Source: Pseudomonas fulva
Lineage (GTDB): Bacteria; Pseudomonadota; Gammaproteobacteria; Pseudomonadales; Pseudomonadaceae
Direction of reading: 5' to 3'
Length of the DNA: 64,000 bases
Assembly (NCBI RefSeq): GCF_023517795.1
Contig: NZ_CP082928.1
Span: 2,728,001 to 2,792,000, forward strand
Shown: one piece after another, positions 20,954-31,079 of the stretch
Layout: every line of letters begins with the position of its first letter
Numbering within the stretch: position 1 is the stretch's first letter
Position numbers and translations under genes: made by a program
The notes under the pieces: model-generated
Databases searched by the model: none
What the model was told of the DNA's origin: nothing
The model's input: the letters and a program-made list of their open reading frames with translations, nothing else

Positions 20954-23176
20954 ATGAATACAGGTCACGGGGTTTGGGCACTCAATCGGCTGGCACTGGC
21001 GATGCTGCTGGCGGGCGGATCGGTCGCGCTGGCTCAGGAACCGGTCGATCGGGCCGTCGAGCTGGAGGAGACCCGGGTCATGGCCACGGCCCAGGAAGAG
21101 CTCAAGCAGGCGCCGGGCGTTTCGCTGATCAGTGCCGAGGACATCCGCAAGGCGCCGCCGGCCAACGACCTGGCCGATATCATCCGCAAGCAGCCCGGCG
21201 TCAACCTGACCGGCAACAGCGGCTCCGGTGCGCGTGGCAACAACCGGCAGATCGATATCCGCGGCATGGGGCCGGAGAACACCCTGATCCTGGTCGACGG
21301 CAAACCGATCAGTTCGCGCAATGCGGTGCGCTATGGCTGGCGCGGTGACCGTGACACCCGCGGCGACACCAACTGGGTGCCGGCCGAGCAGGTCGAGCGC
21401 ATCGAGGTGCTGCGCGGCCCGGCCGCGGCGCGCTATGGCAGCGGCGCGGCAGGCGGGGTGATCAACATCATCACCAAAAAGGCCGATCTGGAGCACCATG
21501 GCAACCTCAGCCTGTACGCCAACGCGCCGCAGCACAGCGAGGAGGGCGCCACGCGGCGCTTCAACTTCGGCCTCAGCGGGCCGCTGGCGGAGAACCTGTC
21601 GTACCGCCTGTATGGCAACCTGAACAAGACCGATGCCGACGACGAGGACATCAACAGCGGCCATACCATCGACCCGACCGCGCGTTCCACGGCGGGCCGC
21701 GAAGGCGTGCGCAACAAGGACATCAACAGCCTCTTGTCCTGGCGCCTGAACGACGAGCAGAGCCTCGATCTCGAGGCCGGTTTCAGCCGCCAGGGCAACA
21801 TCTACGCCGGCGACAGCATGAACAACAGCGCCTCGGCGACGCTCGCCGGCTTCCGTTCGCCCTGGTTGGGCCGGGCAACCAACGTGGTCTACCGCGAGAA
21901 CTACGCCATCACCCACCACGGTGACTGGGCGTTCGGCACCACCCTGAACTACCTGCAGTACGAGAAGACCCGCAACCGCCGCTTGCAGGAAGGCCTGGCC
22001 GGTGGGCCGGAAGGCAACATCAATGGCAGCCTGTTCGGCACCATCGAGCTGCAGAGCACCACCGCCCACAGCGAGGTCAACCTGCCGCTTTCCGGTGCGC
22101 TGGAGCAGGTGCTGACGCTCGGCGCGGAGTGGAGCGAGCAACGCATGGATGACCCGTTCTCCAACACCCAGACCACCAGCGAGGCGGGCTCGGTACCGGG
22201 CATCAGTGGCAGTTCGCGGCCCACCGATTCGTCGGCGCGCATCGCCTCGGTGTTCATCGAGGACAACATCGAACTGCGGCCGGGCACCACCCTGACGCCA
22301 GGCCTGCGTTTCGACCGGCACAGCGTGGTGGGCGGCAACTGGAGCCCGTCGCTCAACCTGTCCCACGAGCTTAGCGACGAACTGGTGGTCAAGGCCGGTA
22401 TCGCCCGCGCCTACAAGGCACCCAACCTGTTCCAGCTCAACCCCAATTACCTGCTCTACAGCCGTGGGCAGGGCTGTTGGGGCGCCGGCGGCAGCTGCTA
22501 CCTGCAGGGCAACGACGGCCTGGACGCCGAAACCAGCATCAACAAGGAACTGGGCATCGAGTTCAAGCGTGACGGCTGGGTGGCCGGCATCACCTGGTTC
22601 CGCAACGACTACCGCAACAAGATCGAGGCCGGCAGAACGGCGGTCGGCAGCGCCACCGGTGGCAGCAATGCCGGCTACGCCAACGCCGACATCTTCCGCT
22701 GGGAGAACGTGCCCCGGGCGGTCGTCGAGGGCCTGGAAGGCACCCTCAAGGTGCCGCTCAGCCCGGCGCTGGACTGGAGCACCAACTTCACCTACATGCT
22801 GCAGTCGACCAACAAGCAAACCGGCGAACCGCTGTCGATCATTCCCGAGTTCACCGTCAACTCGACGCTCGACTGGCAGGTCAGCGAGCCCCTGGCCCTG
22901 CAGGCGACGGTGACCTGGTACGGCCGGCAGACCCCCGGCAAGTACGACTACCAGGGCAACCTGCTGAGCGGCGAGGCGCGCCGGGAGGTATCACCCTATG
23001 CCCTGGCCGGACTGAGCGGCACTTATCGGCTGGGCGACGGCTGGAGCGTCGGGGCGGGTGTCAACAATCTCTTCGACAAGCGCCTGTACCGCGAAGGCAA
23101 TGCCGTGCAGGCCGGCGCCTACACCTACAACGAGCCGGGGCGCACCTTCTACACCAGCCTGAGCTACGACTTCTGA
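20954..23176 (+). CDS. TonB-dependent siderophore receptor, FepA/PfeA/PirA type
   Basis: This is a 740-residue outer-membrane receptor. It has a signal peptide (LNRLALAMLLAGGSVALAQ), a TonB-box-like ELEETRVMAT, a plug domain with IRKQPGVNLTG and EQVERIEVLRGPAAARYGSG, and a 22-strand barrel ending in the aromatic residue F (YTSLSYDF). The loop CWGAGGSCYLQGNDGLDAET is shared with ferric-enterobactin receptors FepA, PfeA and PirA, which are about the same length. Catecholate siderophore uptake is therefore likely. Start at 20954 has AAGGA eight bases upstream. It is divergent from an AraC regulator. No transport or esterase genes for enterobactin lie next to it. Confidence 0.9.
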   Translation: MNTGHGVWALNRLALAMLLAGGSVALAQEPVDRAVELEETRVMATAQEELKQAPGVSLISAEDIRKAPPANDLADIIRKQPGVNLTGNSGSGARGNNRQIDIRGMGPENTLILVDGKPISSRNAVRYGWRGDRDTRGDTNWVPAEQVERIEVLRGPAAARYGSGAAGGVINIITKKADLEHHGNLSLYANAPQHSEEGATRRFNFGLSGPLAENLSYRLYGNLNKTDADDEDINSGHTIDPTARSTAGREGVRNKDINSLLSWRLNDEQSLDLEAGFSRQGNIYAGDSMNNSASATLAGFRSPWLGRATNVVYRENYAITHHGDWAFGTTLNYLQYEKTRNRRLQEGLAGGPEGNINGSLFGTIELQSTTAHSEVNLPLSGALEQVLTLGAEWSEQRMDDPFSNTQTTSEAGSVPGISGSSRPTDSSARIASVFIEDNIELRPGTTLTPGLRFDRHSVVGGNWSPSLNLSHELSDELVVKAGIARAYKAPNLFQLNPNYLLYSRGQGCWGAGGSCYLQGNDGLDAETSINKELGIEFKRDGWVAGITWFRNDYRNKIEAGRTAVGSATGGSNAGYANADIFRWENVPRAVVEGLEGTLKVPLSPALDWSTNFTYMLQSTNKQTGEPLSIIPEFTVNSTLDWQVSEPLALQATVTWYGRQTPGKYDYQGNLLSGEARREVSPYALAGLSGTYRLGDGWSVGAGVNNLFDKRLYREGNAVQAGAYTYNEPGRTFYTSLSYDF

Positions 23177-23251
23177 GCCGCACGGCGCGGGCCATGCGTC
23201 GCCCGCGCCGTTACCGCGACACCCATAAGAAATAAACCGTGAGAGCCCTGC

Positions 23252-23542
23252 ATGATCCGTTTCCAAGGCGCCGTGGCCACCGCGTCGGCCACGCTGTACA
23301 TGACCAAGCTGTGCAAACATTTTCGCCACAAGATCGCTGTCGAGTTCGATGAGCGGCAGGCGAGAGCCGATTTTCCGTTCGGGCTGTGCTGGATGTACGC
23401 CGATGCGCAGGGGCTGCGTTTCGCCTGCGAGGCGCCGGATGAAGGCGCTGCGGCGCGCATCCGCGCGGTGCTCGACGATCACCTGCCGCGGTTCGCCCGC
23501 CAGGAAGGCCTGATTATCGCGTGGCAGCCCTCGGGCACCTGA
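23252..23542 (+). CDS. DUF2218 domain protein
   Basis: This is a 96-residue protein with the DUF2218 layout: ATASATLYMTKLCKHFRHKI at the start, a two-strand middle, and DDHLPRFARQEGLIIAW at the end. The fold is probably a small alpha/beta domain with conserved His residues. The function of the family is not established. It follows the siderophore receptor by 75 bp on the same strand. In other bacteria DUF2218 genes do sit near iron-uptake genes, so shared transcription with the receptor is possible. It is convergent with ppx, with 14 bp between the stops. Confidence 0.8.
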   Translation: MIRFQGAVATASATLYMTKLCKHFRHKIAVEFDERQARADFPFGLCWMYADAQGLRFACEAPDEGAAARIRAVLDDHLPRFARQEGLIIAWQPSGT

Positions 23543-23556
23543 TCCAGGCGCCGCGG

Positions 23557-25062
23557 TCAGCTGACGGTCAGGGTCATGTCGATGCGCTTGAGCCACTCGG
23601 CTTCGCTTTCGAAATCCGCCTGGGTCAGCGGGTTGGCGGCCAGCCAGCCCTGGGGAAATTCGATGGCCAGGCTGGACGGGCCGACCTTCAGGCGCACCGT
23701 GGGCATGTTCTGGCTGCCACGAATGTGGTGGAACAGGATGGCGAAGCGCAGCAGTACGCACAGGCGCACCAGCTTGACCCCCTCGGCACCGAACTCGGTG
23801 AGCTTTTCCCGGGGGATGTTGCGGCGGTGGCCACGCACCAGCAGGGCGAGCATCTGCTGATCCTGGCGCGAGAAGCCGGCCAGGTCGGAGTGCTCGATCA
23901 GGTAGGCGCCGTGCTTGTGGTACTGGTAGTGGGCGATGTCCAGGCCGACTTCGTGCACCTTGGCAGCCCAGCTGAGCAGTTCGCGGTGCCAGTCGTCGGT
24001 CAGCTCCCAATCCTTGGCGACCTTGTCCAGCGCCGACAGCGCCTTGGCTTCCACCCGCGCCGCCTGTTCCTGGTCGACGTGGTAGCGCTCCATGAATGCC
24101 GACAGGGTGCGCTCGCGCACGTCCTCATGCTGATGACGGCCGAGCAGGTCGTAGAGCACGCCCTCGCGCAGCGCGCCTTCGGAGTGGCTCATGCGGTTCA
24201 GCTCGCAGGCGTCGAAGATGGCTTCGAGGATGGCCAGACCGGCCGGGAAGATCGGTCGGCGGTCGGGTTTCAGACCGTCGAGGTCAAGGCGCTCGACATC
24301 GCCGCACTTGAACACCTTGCGCTTGAGCCAGGCCAGGCCTTCGGCGGTGACTTCGCCGTTGTTGCTCAGCCCCGCGGACTGGATCGCCAGGCCGATGGCC
24401 TTGATGGTACCCGAGGCGCCCACCGCATCCTGCCAGCCGAGGCGGGTCAGGCCGTGCTCGATGCCCATGATCTCCAGGCGCGCCGCCGTATAGGCCTGGG
24501 CATAGCGAGCCGGGGTGATCTTGCCATCCTTGAAATAGCGCTGGGTGTAGCTGACGCAGCCCATCTGCAGGCTTTCGCGCAGCAACGGCTCGAAGCGCTG
24601 GCCGATGATGAATTCGGTACTGCCGCCGCCGATATCGGCGACCAGGCGCTTGCCCGGGGTATCGGCGATCGAATGGGACACGCCCAGATAGATGAGGCGC
24701 GCTTCCTCGCGCCCCGAGATCACTTCCACCTGATGGCCCAGCAGCGCCTCGGCCCGGCGGATGAATTCGGCGCGGTTGCGCGCCTCGCGCAGGGCGTTGG
24801 TGCCGACGATGCGCACCGCGCCCTGGGGCAGGCTGTTGGTCAGTTGGGCGAAGCGGCTCAGGCAGTCGAGGCCGCGTTGCATGGCCTCTTCGCTGAGCTG
24901 GCGGTGTTCGTCGATGCCCGCCGCCAGCTGTACCTTGTCACCGAGCCGTTCAAGAATACGGATCTCGCCATGGTCGGCCTTGGCCAGCACCATGTGAAAG
25001 CTGTTGGAGCCCAGGTCGATGGCGGCGACCAGGGGAAAGGACTCGGAATGGGTTTGCGGCAT
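23557..25062 (-). CDS. ppx: Exopolyphosphatase
   Basis: This is a 501-residue Ppx/GppA enzyme that removes terminal phosphates from polyphosphate. The ASKHA phosphate loops are visible as [15 protein letters not shown] at residues 13-27 and [14 protein letters not shown] near residue 141, with the catalytic Glu region [12 protein letters not shown] between them. The C-terminal half is the HD-like helical part ([17 protein letters not shown]). It is divergent from trxA, as in other Pseudomonas. The polyphosphate kinase gene usually found on its other side is missing here; a DUF2218 gene stands there instead. Confidence 0.95.
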   Translation of the reverse strand: MPQTHSESFPLVAAIDLGSNSFHMVLAKADHGEIRILERLGDKVQLAAGIDEHRQLSEEAMQRGLDCLSRFAQLTNSLPQGAVRIVGTNALREARNRAEFIRRAEALLGHQVEVISGREEARLIYLGVSHSIADTPGKRLVADIGGGSTEFIIGQRFEPLLRESLQMGCVSYTQRYFKDGKITPARYAQAYTAARLEIMGIEHGLTRLGWQDAVGASGTIKAIGLAIQSAGLSNNGEVTAEGLAWLKRKVFKCGDVERLDLDGLKPDRRPIFPAGLAILEAIFDACELNRMSHSEGALREGVLYDLLGRHQHEDVRERTLSAFMERYHVDQEQAARVEAKALSALDKVAKDWELTDDWHRELLSWAAKVHEVGLDIAHYQYHKHGAYLIEHSDLAGFSRQDQQMLALLVRGHRRNIPREKLTEFGAEGVKLVRLCVLLRFAILFHHIRGSQNMPTVRLKVGPSSLAIEFPQGWLAANPLTQADFESEAEWLKRIDMTLTVS

Positions 25063-25317
25063 GATCAGTCAATCTCGATGCAGAACCCCGCCATCGTGCC
25101 ACGATAGGCCGCGCACGCCAACGGATACGCACGGTGCAGGCATTGCGCCAGCTGCCTGCGGGCCGTCTCCATTGCGCGTCATCGGCGGCGGCGTCCATTG
25201 GCCGTATCGATAGCCTCTATGGCTACGCTCAATGGCGGGCGCCTTCCTGTGTCACGCGAGCCGGGCTATCATGGCCGCCACTTTTATCGTTATTGCGTGC
25301 CAACACGGAGACTTCCC

Positions 25318-25644
25318 ATGAGTGAATTCATCACCAATGTAAGCGATGCCAGCTTCGACCAGGACGTCATCCAGGCAGACGGGCCGGTACTGGTCGACTA
25401 CTGGGCCGAGTGGTGCGGCCCGTGCAAGATGATCGCTCCGGTGCTGGACGAGATCTCCAAGGAGTACCAGGGCAAGCTGAAGGTCTGCAAACTGAACATC
25501 GACGAAAACCAGGACACGCCACCCAAGTATGGCGTGCGTGGCATCCCGACCCTGATGCTGTTCAAGAACGGCAGCGTCGAAGCCACCAAGGTCGGCGCCC
25601 TGTCCAAGTCGCAGCTGGCCGCCTTCATCGACGCCAACCTGTAA
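25318..25644 (+). CDS. trxA: Thioredoxin 1
   Basis: This is a 108-residue thioredoxin with active site [11 protein letters not shown] at about residues 29-39, the cis-proline loop [10 protein letters not shown] and the standard C-terminus FIDANL. It is the general cytoplasmic disulfide reductase and a reductant for ribonucleotide reductase and methionine sulfoxide reductase. The start at 25318 is the family start. It precedes rho as in most gammaproteobacteria, but a terminator hairpin and a 240-bp gap separate the two, so they are probably independent units. Confidence 0.97.
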   Translation: MSEFITNVSDASFDQDVIQADGPVLVDYWAEWCGPCKMIAPVLDEISKEYQGKLKVCKLNIDENQDTPPKYGVRGIPTLMLFKNGSVEATKVGALSKSQLAAFIDANL

Positions 25645-25654
25645 AGCGTCGCCG

Positions 25655-25683
25655 AAAAGCCCCGTAGACAACGGGGCTTTTTT
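25655..25683 (+). terminator. Intrinsic terminator of trxA
   Basis: AGCCCCGT and ACGGGGCT form an 8-bp G+C-rich stem around TAGAC-type loop bases, followed directly by a run of T residues (TTTTTT). It starts 10 bp after the trxA stop codon. Confidence 0.9.
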
Positions 25684-25884
25684 CTGCCTGAAGGCTAGAC
25701 GCCTTCGCAAAGCCGATGTTACATTCGGGGCCGTCGCTTTTCCTAAGCGACCCCCTGCACGCCGCTGCCGACGCATTCCTAATCGAACATTCGACAATAA
25801 AGCGGGCGCCTGTCGCCTCCTCGCGGTGCGGCCTCTCAAGCTCAATGCTTACCATTCCCTCCTCTATAAATACGTCATTCCTAT

Positions 25885-27144
25885 ATGAATCTGACTGAAC
25901 TCAAGCAAAAGCCGATTACCGAACTGCTGGAAATGGCCGAGCAGATGGGCATCGAGAACATGGCCCGCTCGCGCAAGCAGGACGTGATCTTCTCGCTGTT
26001 GAAGAAACACGCCAAAGGCGGTGAAGAAATTTCCGGTGACGGCGTGCTGGAGATCCTCCAGGACGGCTTCGGCTTCTTGCGCAGCGCAGACGCTTCCTAT
26101 CTCGCCGGCCCCGATGACATCTACGTCTCGCCGAGCCAGATCCGCCGCTTCAACCTGCGTACCGGTGACACCATCGTCGGCAAGATCCGCCCGCCGAAAG
26201 AAGGCGAGCGTTACTTCGCCCTGCTCAAGGTCGACAGCATCAACTTCGACCGCCCGGAAAACGCCAAGAACAAGATCCTGTTCGAGAACCTGACGCCGCT
26301 GTTCCCGAACCAGCGCCTGACCATGGAAGCCGGCAATGGCTCCACCGAGGACATCACCGGCCGCGTGATCGACCTCTGCGCGCCGATTGGCAAGGGCCAG
26401 CGCGGCCTGATCGTCGCCCCGCCGAAAGCGGGCAAGACCATCATGCTGCAGAACATCGCCTCGAACATCACCCGTAACAACCCCGAATGCCACCTGATCG
26501 TTCTGCTGATCGACGAGCGTCCGGAAGAAGTGACCGAGATGCAGCGCACCGTGCGCGGCGAAGTGGTCGCTTCCACCTTCGACGAGCCGCCGACCCGCCA
26601 CGTGCAGGTGGCCGAGATGGTCATCGAGAAGGCCAAGCGCCTGGTCGAGCACAAGAAGGATGTGGTCATCCTGCTCGACTCCATCACCCGTCTGGCCCGT
26701 GCCTACAACACCGTGATCCCAAGCTCCGGCAAGGTGCTGACCGGTGGTGTCGACGCCCACGCCCTGGAGAAGCCGAAACGTTTCTTCGGCGCCGCGCGTA
26801 ACATCGAGGAAGGCGGCTCGCTGACCATCATCGCCACCGCGCTGGTGGAAACCGGCTCGAAGATGGACGAAGTGATCTACGAAGAATTCAAGGGTACCGG
26901 CAACATGGAGCTGCCCCTGGATCGCCGTATCGCCGAGAAGCGCGTATTCCCGGCCATCAACATCAACCGCGCCGGTACCCGCCGCGAAGAGCTGCTGACC
27001 GCCGAAGACGAACTGCAGCGCATGTGGATCCTGCGCAAGCTGCTGCACCCGATGGACGAAATCGCCGCCATCGAGTTCCTGATCGACAAGCTCAAGGCGA
27101 CCAAAACTAACGACGAGTTCTTCATGTCCATGAAGCGCAAGTAA
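25885..27144 (+). CDS. rho: Transcription termination factor Rho
   Basis: This is a 419-residue hexameric RNA helicase of the usual length. It has the N-terminal helix bundle, the cold-shock-like RNA-binding domain (DGFGFLRS... [15 protein letters not shown]), the P-loop APPKAGKT at residues 178-185, Walker [15 protein letters not shown], and the Q/R-loop parts near VLTGGVDA. It ends transcription of untranslated RNA in the cytoplasm. The 200-bp leader upstream may take part in autogenous control, as in E. coli, but I see no specific structure to cite. No oddities. Confidence 0.98.
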   Translation: MNLTELKQKPITELLEMAEQMGIENMARSRKQDVIFSLLKKHAKGGEEISGDGVLEILQDGFGFLRSADASYLAGPDDIYVSPSQIRRFNLRTGDTIVGKIRPPKEGERYFALLKVDSINFDRPENAKNKILFENLTPLFPNQRLTMEAGNGSTEDITGRVIDLCAPIGKGQRGLIVAPPKAGKTIMLQNIASNITRNNPECHLIVLLIDERPEEVTEMQRTVRGEVVASTFDEPPTRHVQVAEMVIEKAKRLVEHKKDVVILLDSITRLARAYNTVIPSSGKVLTGGVDAHALEKPKRFFGAARNIEEGGSLTIIATALVETGSKMDEVIYEEFKGTGNMELPLDRRIAEKRVFPAININRAGTRREELLTAEDELQRMWILRKLLHPMDEIAAIEFLIDKLKATKTNDEFFMSMKRK

Positions 27145-27177
27145 GCGGATCTACTGCGCGAATGCCATGCTTCGTTG

Positions 27178-27291
27178 AAAACCGGCTCAAAAAGCCGCTT
27201 GCGGCTAACGCACTTTAGTGCGGCCCCGAAGGGGCGAGCGGAGCGAGTCATGCTAATGTACAAAAGTACACTCCGCTTTTTCGCCGGTTTT
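27178..27291. repeat. 114-bp multi-hairpin repeat, copy 1
   Basis: The ends AAAACCGGC and GCCGGTTTT pair. Inside are small hairpins AGCCGCTTGCGGCT, CGCACTTTAGTGCG and CCCCGAAGGGG, and the conserved TGTACAAAAGTACAC. A second copy in reverse orientation lies at 57202-57315 with the same length. Several stems differ by paired changes that keep base pairing. It stands between the rho stop and the rho terminator. The role is unknown. Confidence 0.8.
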
Positions 27292-27358
27292 CGTGGGGGC
27301 GCCTAGTCCTCGCCTGACCTTCGCTCGCTACGATCCAGCATTTACTGGTGGCACAAAA

Positions 27359-27380
27359 AAGCCGGGGAAACCCGGCTTTT
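27359..27380 (+). terminator. Intrinsic terminator downstream of rho
   Basis: GCCGGG-GAAA-CCCGGC forms a 6-bp stem with a tetraloop, preceded by AAAAAA and followed by TTTT. It could work in both directions. It lies 215 bp after the rho stop, beyond the multi-hairpin repeat, and 80 bp before ubiD. Confidence 0.8.
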
Positions 27381-27459
27381 GTCTGTCTGTAATATCGACT
27401 GTTCTGCAAGTCCGACTTCGGCGCTAAACTTTGCGCCCCGATTCGAGTGAGGTTCCAGC

Positions 27460-28926
27460 ATGCAGTATCGCGATCTGCGCGACTTTATCCGCGGCCTGGA
27501 AGCGCGCGGCGAGCTCAAGCGCATCAAGGCGCCGGTATCGCCGATCCTGGAAATGACCGAAGTGTGCGACCGTACCCTGCGCAAGGGCGGCCCGGCACTG
27601 CTGTTCGAGAACCCCACCGGCCACAGCGTTCCGGTGCTCGGCAACCTGTTCGGCACACCCAAGCGCGTGGCGCTGGGCATGGGCGCCGAGGACGTTTCCG
27701 AGCTGCGCGAAATCGGCAAGCTGCTGGCCTTTCTCAAGGAGCCCGAGCCGCCGAAGGGCCTCAAGGATGCCTGGAGCAAGCTGCCGATCTTCAAGAAGGT
27801 CATCAGCATGGCGCCCAAGGTGCTCAAGGATGCGCCGTGCCACGAAGTGGTCGAGGAGGGCGACGACGTCGACCTGGCCAAGCTGCCGATCCAGCATTGC
27901 TGGCCCGGCGACGTGGCGCCGCTGATCACCTGGGGCCTGACCATCACCAAGGGGCCGAACAAGGAACGCCAGAACCTCGGCATCTACCGCCAGCAGGTGA
28001 TCGGCCGCAACAAGGTGATCATGCGCTGGCTCAGCCACCGCGGCGGCGCGCTGGATTATCGCGAGTGGTGCCAGAAGCATCCGGGCAAACCCTATCCGGT
28101 GTGCGTGGCCCTGGGCGCGGACCCGGCGACCATCCTCGGTGCCGTGACGCCGGTGCCCGACACGCTCTCCGAATACGCCTTCGCGGGTCTGTTGCGTGGC
28201 CATCGCACCGAACTGGTCAAGGCCATCGGCAGCGATCTGCAGGTGCCTGCCAGTGCCGAGATCGTTCTCGAGGGCGTGATCCATCCGGGCGAGACCGCGC
28301 CGGAAGGCCCCTATGGCGACCACACCGGTTACTACAACGAGGTCGACACCTTCCCGGTGTTCACGGTCGAGCGCATCACCCGGCGCCGCGACCCGATCTA
28401 TCACAGCACCTACACCGGCCGGCCGCCAGATGAGCCGGCGATTCTCGGCGTGGCGCTGAACGAGGTGTTCGTGCCGATCCTGCAGAAGCAGTTCCCGGAG
28501 ATCACCGACTTCTACCTGCCGCCGGAAGGCTGTTCCTACCGCATGGCGGTGGTGACCATGAAGAAGCAATACCCAGGGCACGCCAAACGCGTGATGCTCG
28601 GCGTGTGGTCGTTCCTGCGCCAGTTCATGTACACCAAGTTCGTGATCGTTACCGACGACGACATCGATGCCCGCGACTGGAACGACGTGATCTGGGCCAT
28701 CACCACGCGCATGGATCCCAAGCGCGACACGGTGATGATCGAGAACACGCCGATCGACTACCTGGATTTCGCCTCACCGATCTCCGGCCTGGGTTCGAAG
28801 ATGGGCCTGGATGCCACTCACAAGTGGCCGGGAGAAACCAATCGTGAGTGGGGCCGCGCCATCGTCAAGGACGAGGCGGTCACCAGGCGGGTCGATGAAA
28901 TGTGGAGCGAGTTGGGAATCGATTGA
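27460..28926 (+). CDS. ubiD: 4-hydroxy-3-polyprenylbenzoate decarboxylase UbiD
   Basis: This is a 488-residue prenylated-FMN-dependent decarboxylase of ubiquinone synthesis. Family marks include [19 protein letters not shown] at the start, the central prFMN-binding part with [20 protein letters not shown] and EFTGYY-like DHTGYYNEV, and [20 protein letters not shown] near the end. It needs the cofactor made by UbiX, which is not in the window. It is followed, with a one-base stop/start overlap (TGATG), by a ferredoxin-reductase gene, an arrangement shared by many gammaproteobacteria. Confidence 0.96.
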   Translation: MQYRDLRDFIRGLEARGELKRIKAPVSPILEMTEVCDRTLRKGGPALLFENPTGHSVPVLGNLFGTPKRVALGMGAEDVSELREIGKLLAFLKEPEPPKGLKDAWSKLPIFKKVISMAPKVLKDAPCHEVVEEGDDVDLAKLPIQHCWPGDVAPLITWGLTITKGPNKERQNLGIYRQQVIGRNKVIMRWLSHRGGALDYREWCQKHPGKPYPVCVALGADPATILGAVTPVPDTLSEYAFAGLLRGHRTELVKAIGSDLQVPASAEIVLEGVIHPGETAPEGPYGDHTGYYNEVDTFPVFTVERITRRRDPIYHSTYTGRPPDEPAILGVALNEVFVPILQKQFPEITDFYLPPEGCSYRMAVVTMKKQYPGHAKRVMLGVWSFLRQFMYTKFVIVTDDDIDARDWNDVIWAITTRMDPKRDTVMIENTPIDYLDFASPISGLGSKMGLDATHKWPGETNREWGRAIVKDEAVTRRVDEMWSELGID

Positions 28927-29894
28927 TGAAGGTCACCCTGCAACCCTCCGGCGCGGTGCTCGATGTCGACGCCGGTGAAGCCATCCTCGATGCCGCGCGG
29001 CGTTTGGGCTACAGCTGCCCGCAAAGCTGTCGCAACGGCAACTGCCATGTCTGCGCTGCGCTGCTGGTGGAGGGCCGCGTGCGCCAGAACGGCGCCGAGC
29101 TGGATCATGGCGAGCTGTACACCTGTATCGCCGAGCCGCTGGAAGACTGCGTGCTGCATTGGGACGGCGTACTGCTGCCCGGCGAATTGCCGGTGCGCAG
29201 CCTGGGTTGCCAGGTGGTGGATTGCATCGAGGCCGGTGGCGACGTGTGGCGCGTGCTGCTGCGGGCGCCGGCCGGCAAACCGCCGCGCTACCACGCCGGC
29301 CAGTACCTGTTGATCGAGCGTCAGGATGGCGAGAAGTCGGCCTTTTCCCTGGCCTCGGCGCCGCAGCAGGGCCGTGATCTGGAGCTGCACATCCTCGGCC
29401 GCGAAACGAGTGCCCTGAACCTGCTGCAGCAGTTGCGCGAGCAGGGCACGGCGCGGGTGCAGCTGCCGTTCGGCGATGCCCACCTGGCCGAATTGCCGGA
29501 CGGGCCCTTGGTGCTGATCGCCGCGGGCACCGGCATGGCGCAGATGCACAGCCTGATCGAGGAATGCCGCTCGCGGGGTTTCCAGCACCCGGTGCATCTG
29601 TATTGGGGGGCGCGGCGTCCCGAAGACTTCTACCAACTGCCCCATTGGGACGAGTGGCAGGCACTGCCCAACCTGTCTCTGCATCGGGTGGTCAGCGACC
29701 AGTGCGGTTGGCAGGGCCGCTGCGGCCTGTTGCACGAGGCCGTTCGAGAAGACTTCGCCGATCTGCGTGCGCTGCACGTCTATGCCAGCGGTTCGCCGAG
29801 CATGGTCTACGCCACCCTGGATGCGCTGGTGGAGTCCGGCATGGACGCTCACCAGATGCGCGCCGACGTGTTCGCCTACGCGCCGCGGGGCTGA
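28926..29894 (+). CDS. 2Fe-2S ferredoxin-NAD(P)H flavin oxidoreductase
   Basis: This is a 322-residue three-domain electron-transfer protein. It has an N-terminal plant-type [2Fe-2S] ferredoxin domain with CRNGNCHVC and the fourth ligand in YTCIAEP, an FAD-binding domain (YHAGQYLLIERQDGEKSAFSL), and an NAD(P)-binding domain (LVLIAAGTGMAQMHSLIEE, ending YASGSPSMVYATLDALVESG). It is similar to CDP-6-deoxy-glucoseen reductase and oxygenase reductases. It is translationally coupled to ubiD. A role in supplying electrons for flavin or quinone chemistry is an inference from the neighbour. The true redox partner is unknown. Confidence 0.88.
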   Translation: MKVTLQPSGAVLDVDAGEAILDAARRLGYSCPQSCRNGNCHVCAALLVEGRVRQNGAELDHGELYTCIAEPLEDCVLHWDGVLLPGELPVRSLGCQVVDCIEAGGDVWRVLLRAPAGKPPRYHAGQYLLIERQDGEKSAFSLASAPQQGRDLELHILGRETSALNLLQQLREQGTARVQLPFGDAHLAELPDGPLVLIAAGTGMAQMHSLIEECRSRGFQHPVHLYWGARRPEDFYQLPHWDEWQALPNLSLHRVVSDQCGWQGRCGLLHEAVREDFADLRALHVYASGSPSMVYATLDALVESGMDAHQMRADVFAYAPRG

Positions 29895-29900
29895 CCGAAA

Positions 29901-29920
29901 AAGCCGCCCTCGGGCGGCTT
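29901..29920. terminator. Bidirectional terminator between convergent genes
   Basis: AAGCCGCCC and GGGCGGCTT form a perfect 9-bp stem with a two-base loop, with A-rich sequence before and GCTGTTTT after. It lies between the stop of the reductase gene at 29894 and the stop of the oxidoreductase gene at 29949. Confidence 0.8.
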
Positions 29921-29948
29921 GCTGTTTTCAGGAGCTGGCGCGCGTCCG

Positions 29949-30929
29949 TCAGCGAACGGTCACCACCAGCTTGCCGACGGCCTTGCGCTGGCCGAGGGCA
30001 GCGATCGCCTCGCCACCGCGTTCCAACGGGAAGGTCTGCGATACCAGCGGCTTGAGCTTGCCCTCGGCATGCCAGGCGAACAACTGGCGGAAGTTGTCGG
30101 CGTTGTCCGCCGGCTGGCGCCCGGCGAACGAACCCCAGAACACGCCAACCAGGGATGCACCCTTGAGCAGCGGCAGGTTGGCCGGCAGCGCCGGGATGCC
30201 GCCGCCTGCGGCGAAGCCCACCACCAGGAAGCGGCCGTTCCAGGCCATGCAGCGAAACGCTTCCTCGAACAGCGGGCCGCCGACCGGGTCGTAGATCACG
30301 TCCACGCCATTGCCAGCTGTGAGCCTTTTCACCTCGTCCTTGAGGCTCTGCTCGCTGTAGTTGATCAGCTCGTCGGCGCCGGCGTTGCGCGCTACCTCAA
30401 GCTTCTCGGCGCTGCTGGCCGCGGCGATCACCCGGGCGCCCATGGCCTTGCCGATCTCTACCGCTGCCAGGCCGACGCCGCCCGCTGCGCCGAGCACCAG
30501 CAAGGTTTCGCCGGGCTGCAGGTTGGCGCGCTGGCGCAGTGCATGCATCGAGGTGCCGTAGGTCATGCCGAATGCGGCGGCGATGTTCAGCTCCATGCTC
30601 TCGGGCACCGGCAGCACGTTGTAGGCCGGCGCGGCGACCTGCTCGGCGAAGCCGCCCCAGCCTGTCAGGGCCATCACCCGGTCGCCCGTCTTCAGGTGGG
30701 CGACCTTGTCGCCCACGGCGCTGACCAGGCCGGCGACTTCGCCGCCGGGCGAGAACGGGAAGGGCGGTTTGAACTGGTACTTGCCTTCGATGATCAGCGT
30801 GTCCGGGAAATTCACCCCGGCGGCCTGCACCTCGATCAGCACCTCGTTGCCTTTCGGGCGGGGGCTGTCGACATCCTCCAGTACCAGCGTTGCGGCCGGG
30901 CCGAAGGCTTTGCAGAGCAGTGCTTTCAT
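29949..30929 (-). CDS. Zinc-free MDR-family NADPH:quinone oxidoreductase
   Basis: This is a 326-residue medium-chain dehydrogenase/reductase of the quinone-oxidoreductase branch. It has the GroES-like N-terminal half with FPDTLIIEGKYQFKPPFPF, then the Rossmann motif LGAAGGVGLAAVEIGKAMGA near residue 145. The cysteine ligands of zinc-dependent alcohol dehydrogenases are absent. It probably reduces quinones or enoyl compounds with NADPH. It is convergent with the ubiD-linked reductase gene. The substrate is not readable. Confidence 0.88.
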   Translation of the reverse strand: MKALLCKAFGPAATLVLEDVDSPRPKGNEVLIEVQAAGVNFPDTLIIEGKYQFKPPFPFSPGGEVAGLVSAVGDKVAHLKTGDRVMALTGWGGFAEQVAAPAYNVLPVPESMELNIAAAFGMTYGTSMHALRQRANLQPGETLLVLGAAGGVGLAAVEIGKAMGARVIAAASSAEKLEVARNAGADELINYSEQSLKDEVKRLTAGNGVDVIYDPVGGPLFEEAFRCMAWNGRFLVVGFAAGGGIPALPANLPLLKGASLVGVFWGSFAGRQPADNADNFRQLFAWHAEGKLKPLVSQTFPLERGGEAIAALGQRKAVGKLVVTVR

Positions 30930-31079
30930 CGCGGTATACCTCGAACGGAACAGGTCTGCAGTTTAGGTGGGCCGGATGGCCGGTCAACGAGCATGGCCCC
31001 GTCTGATAACCCGCCATAAGCATTGGGGTCTGCGCCGCGCGTTGCTATGCTTGCCGGCAACTCAATGGAGATTGCCCCC

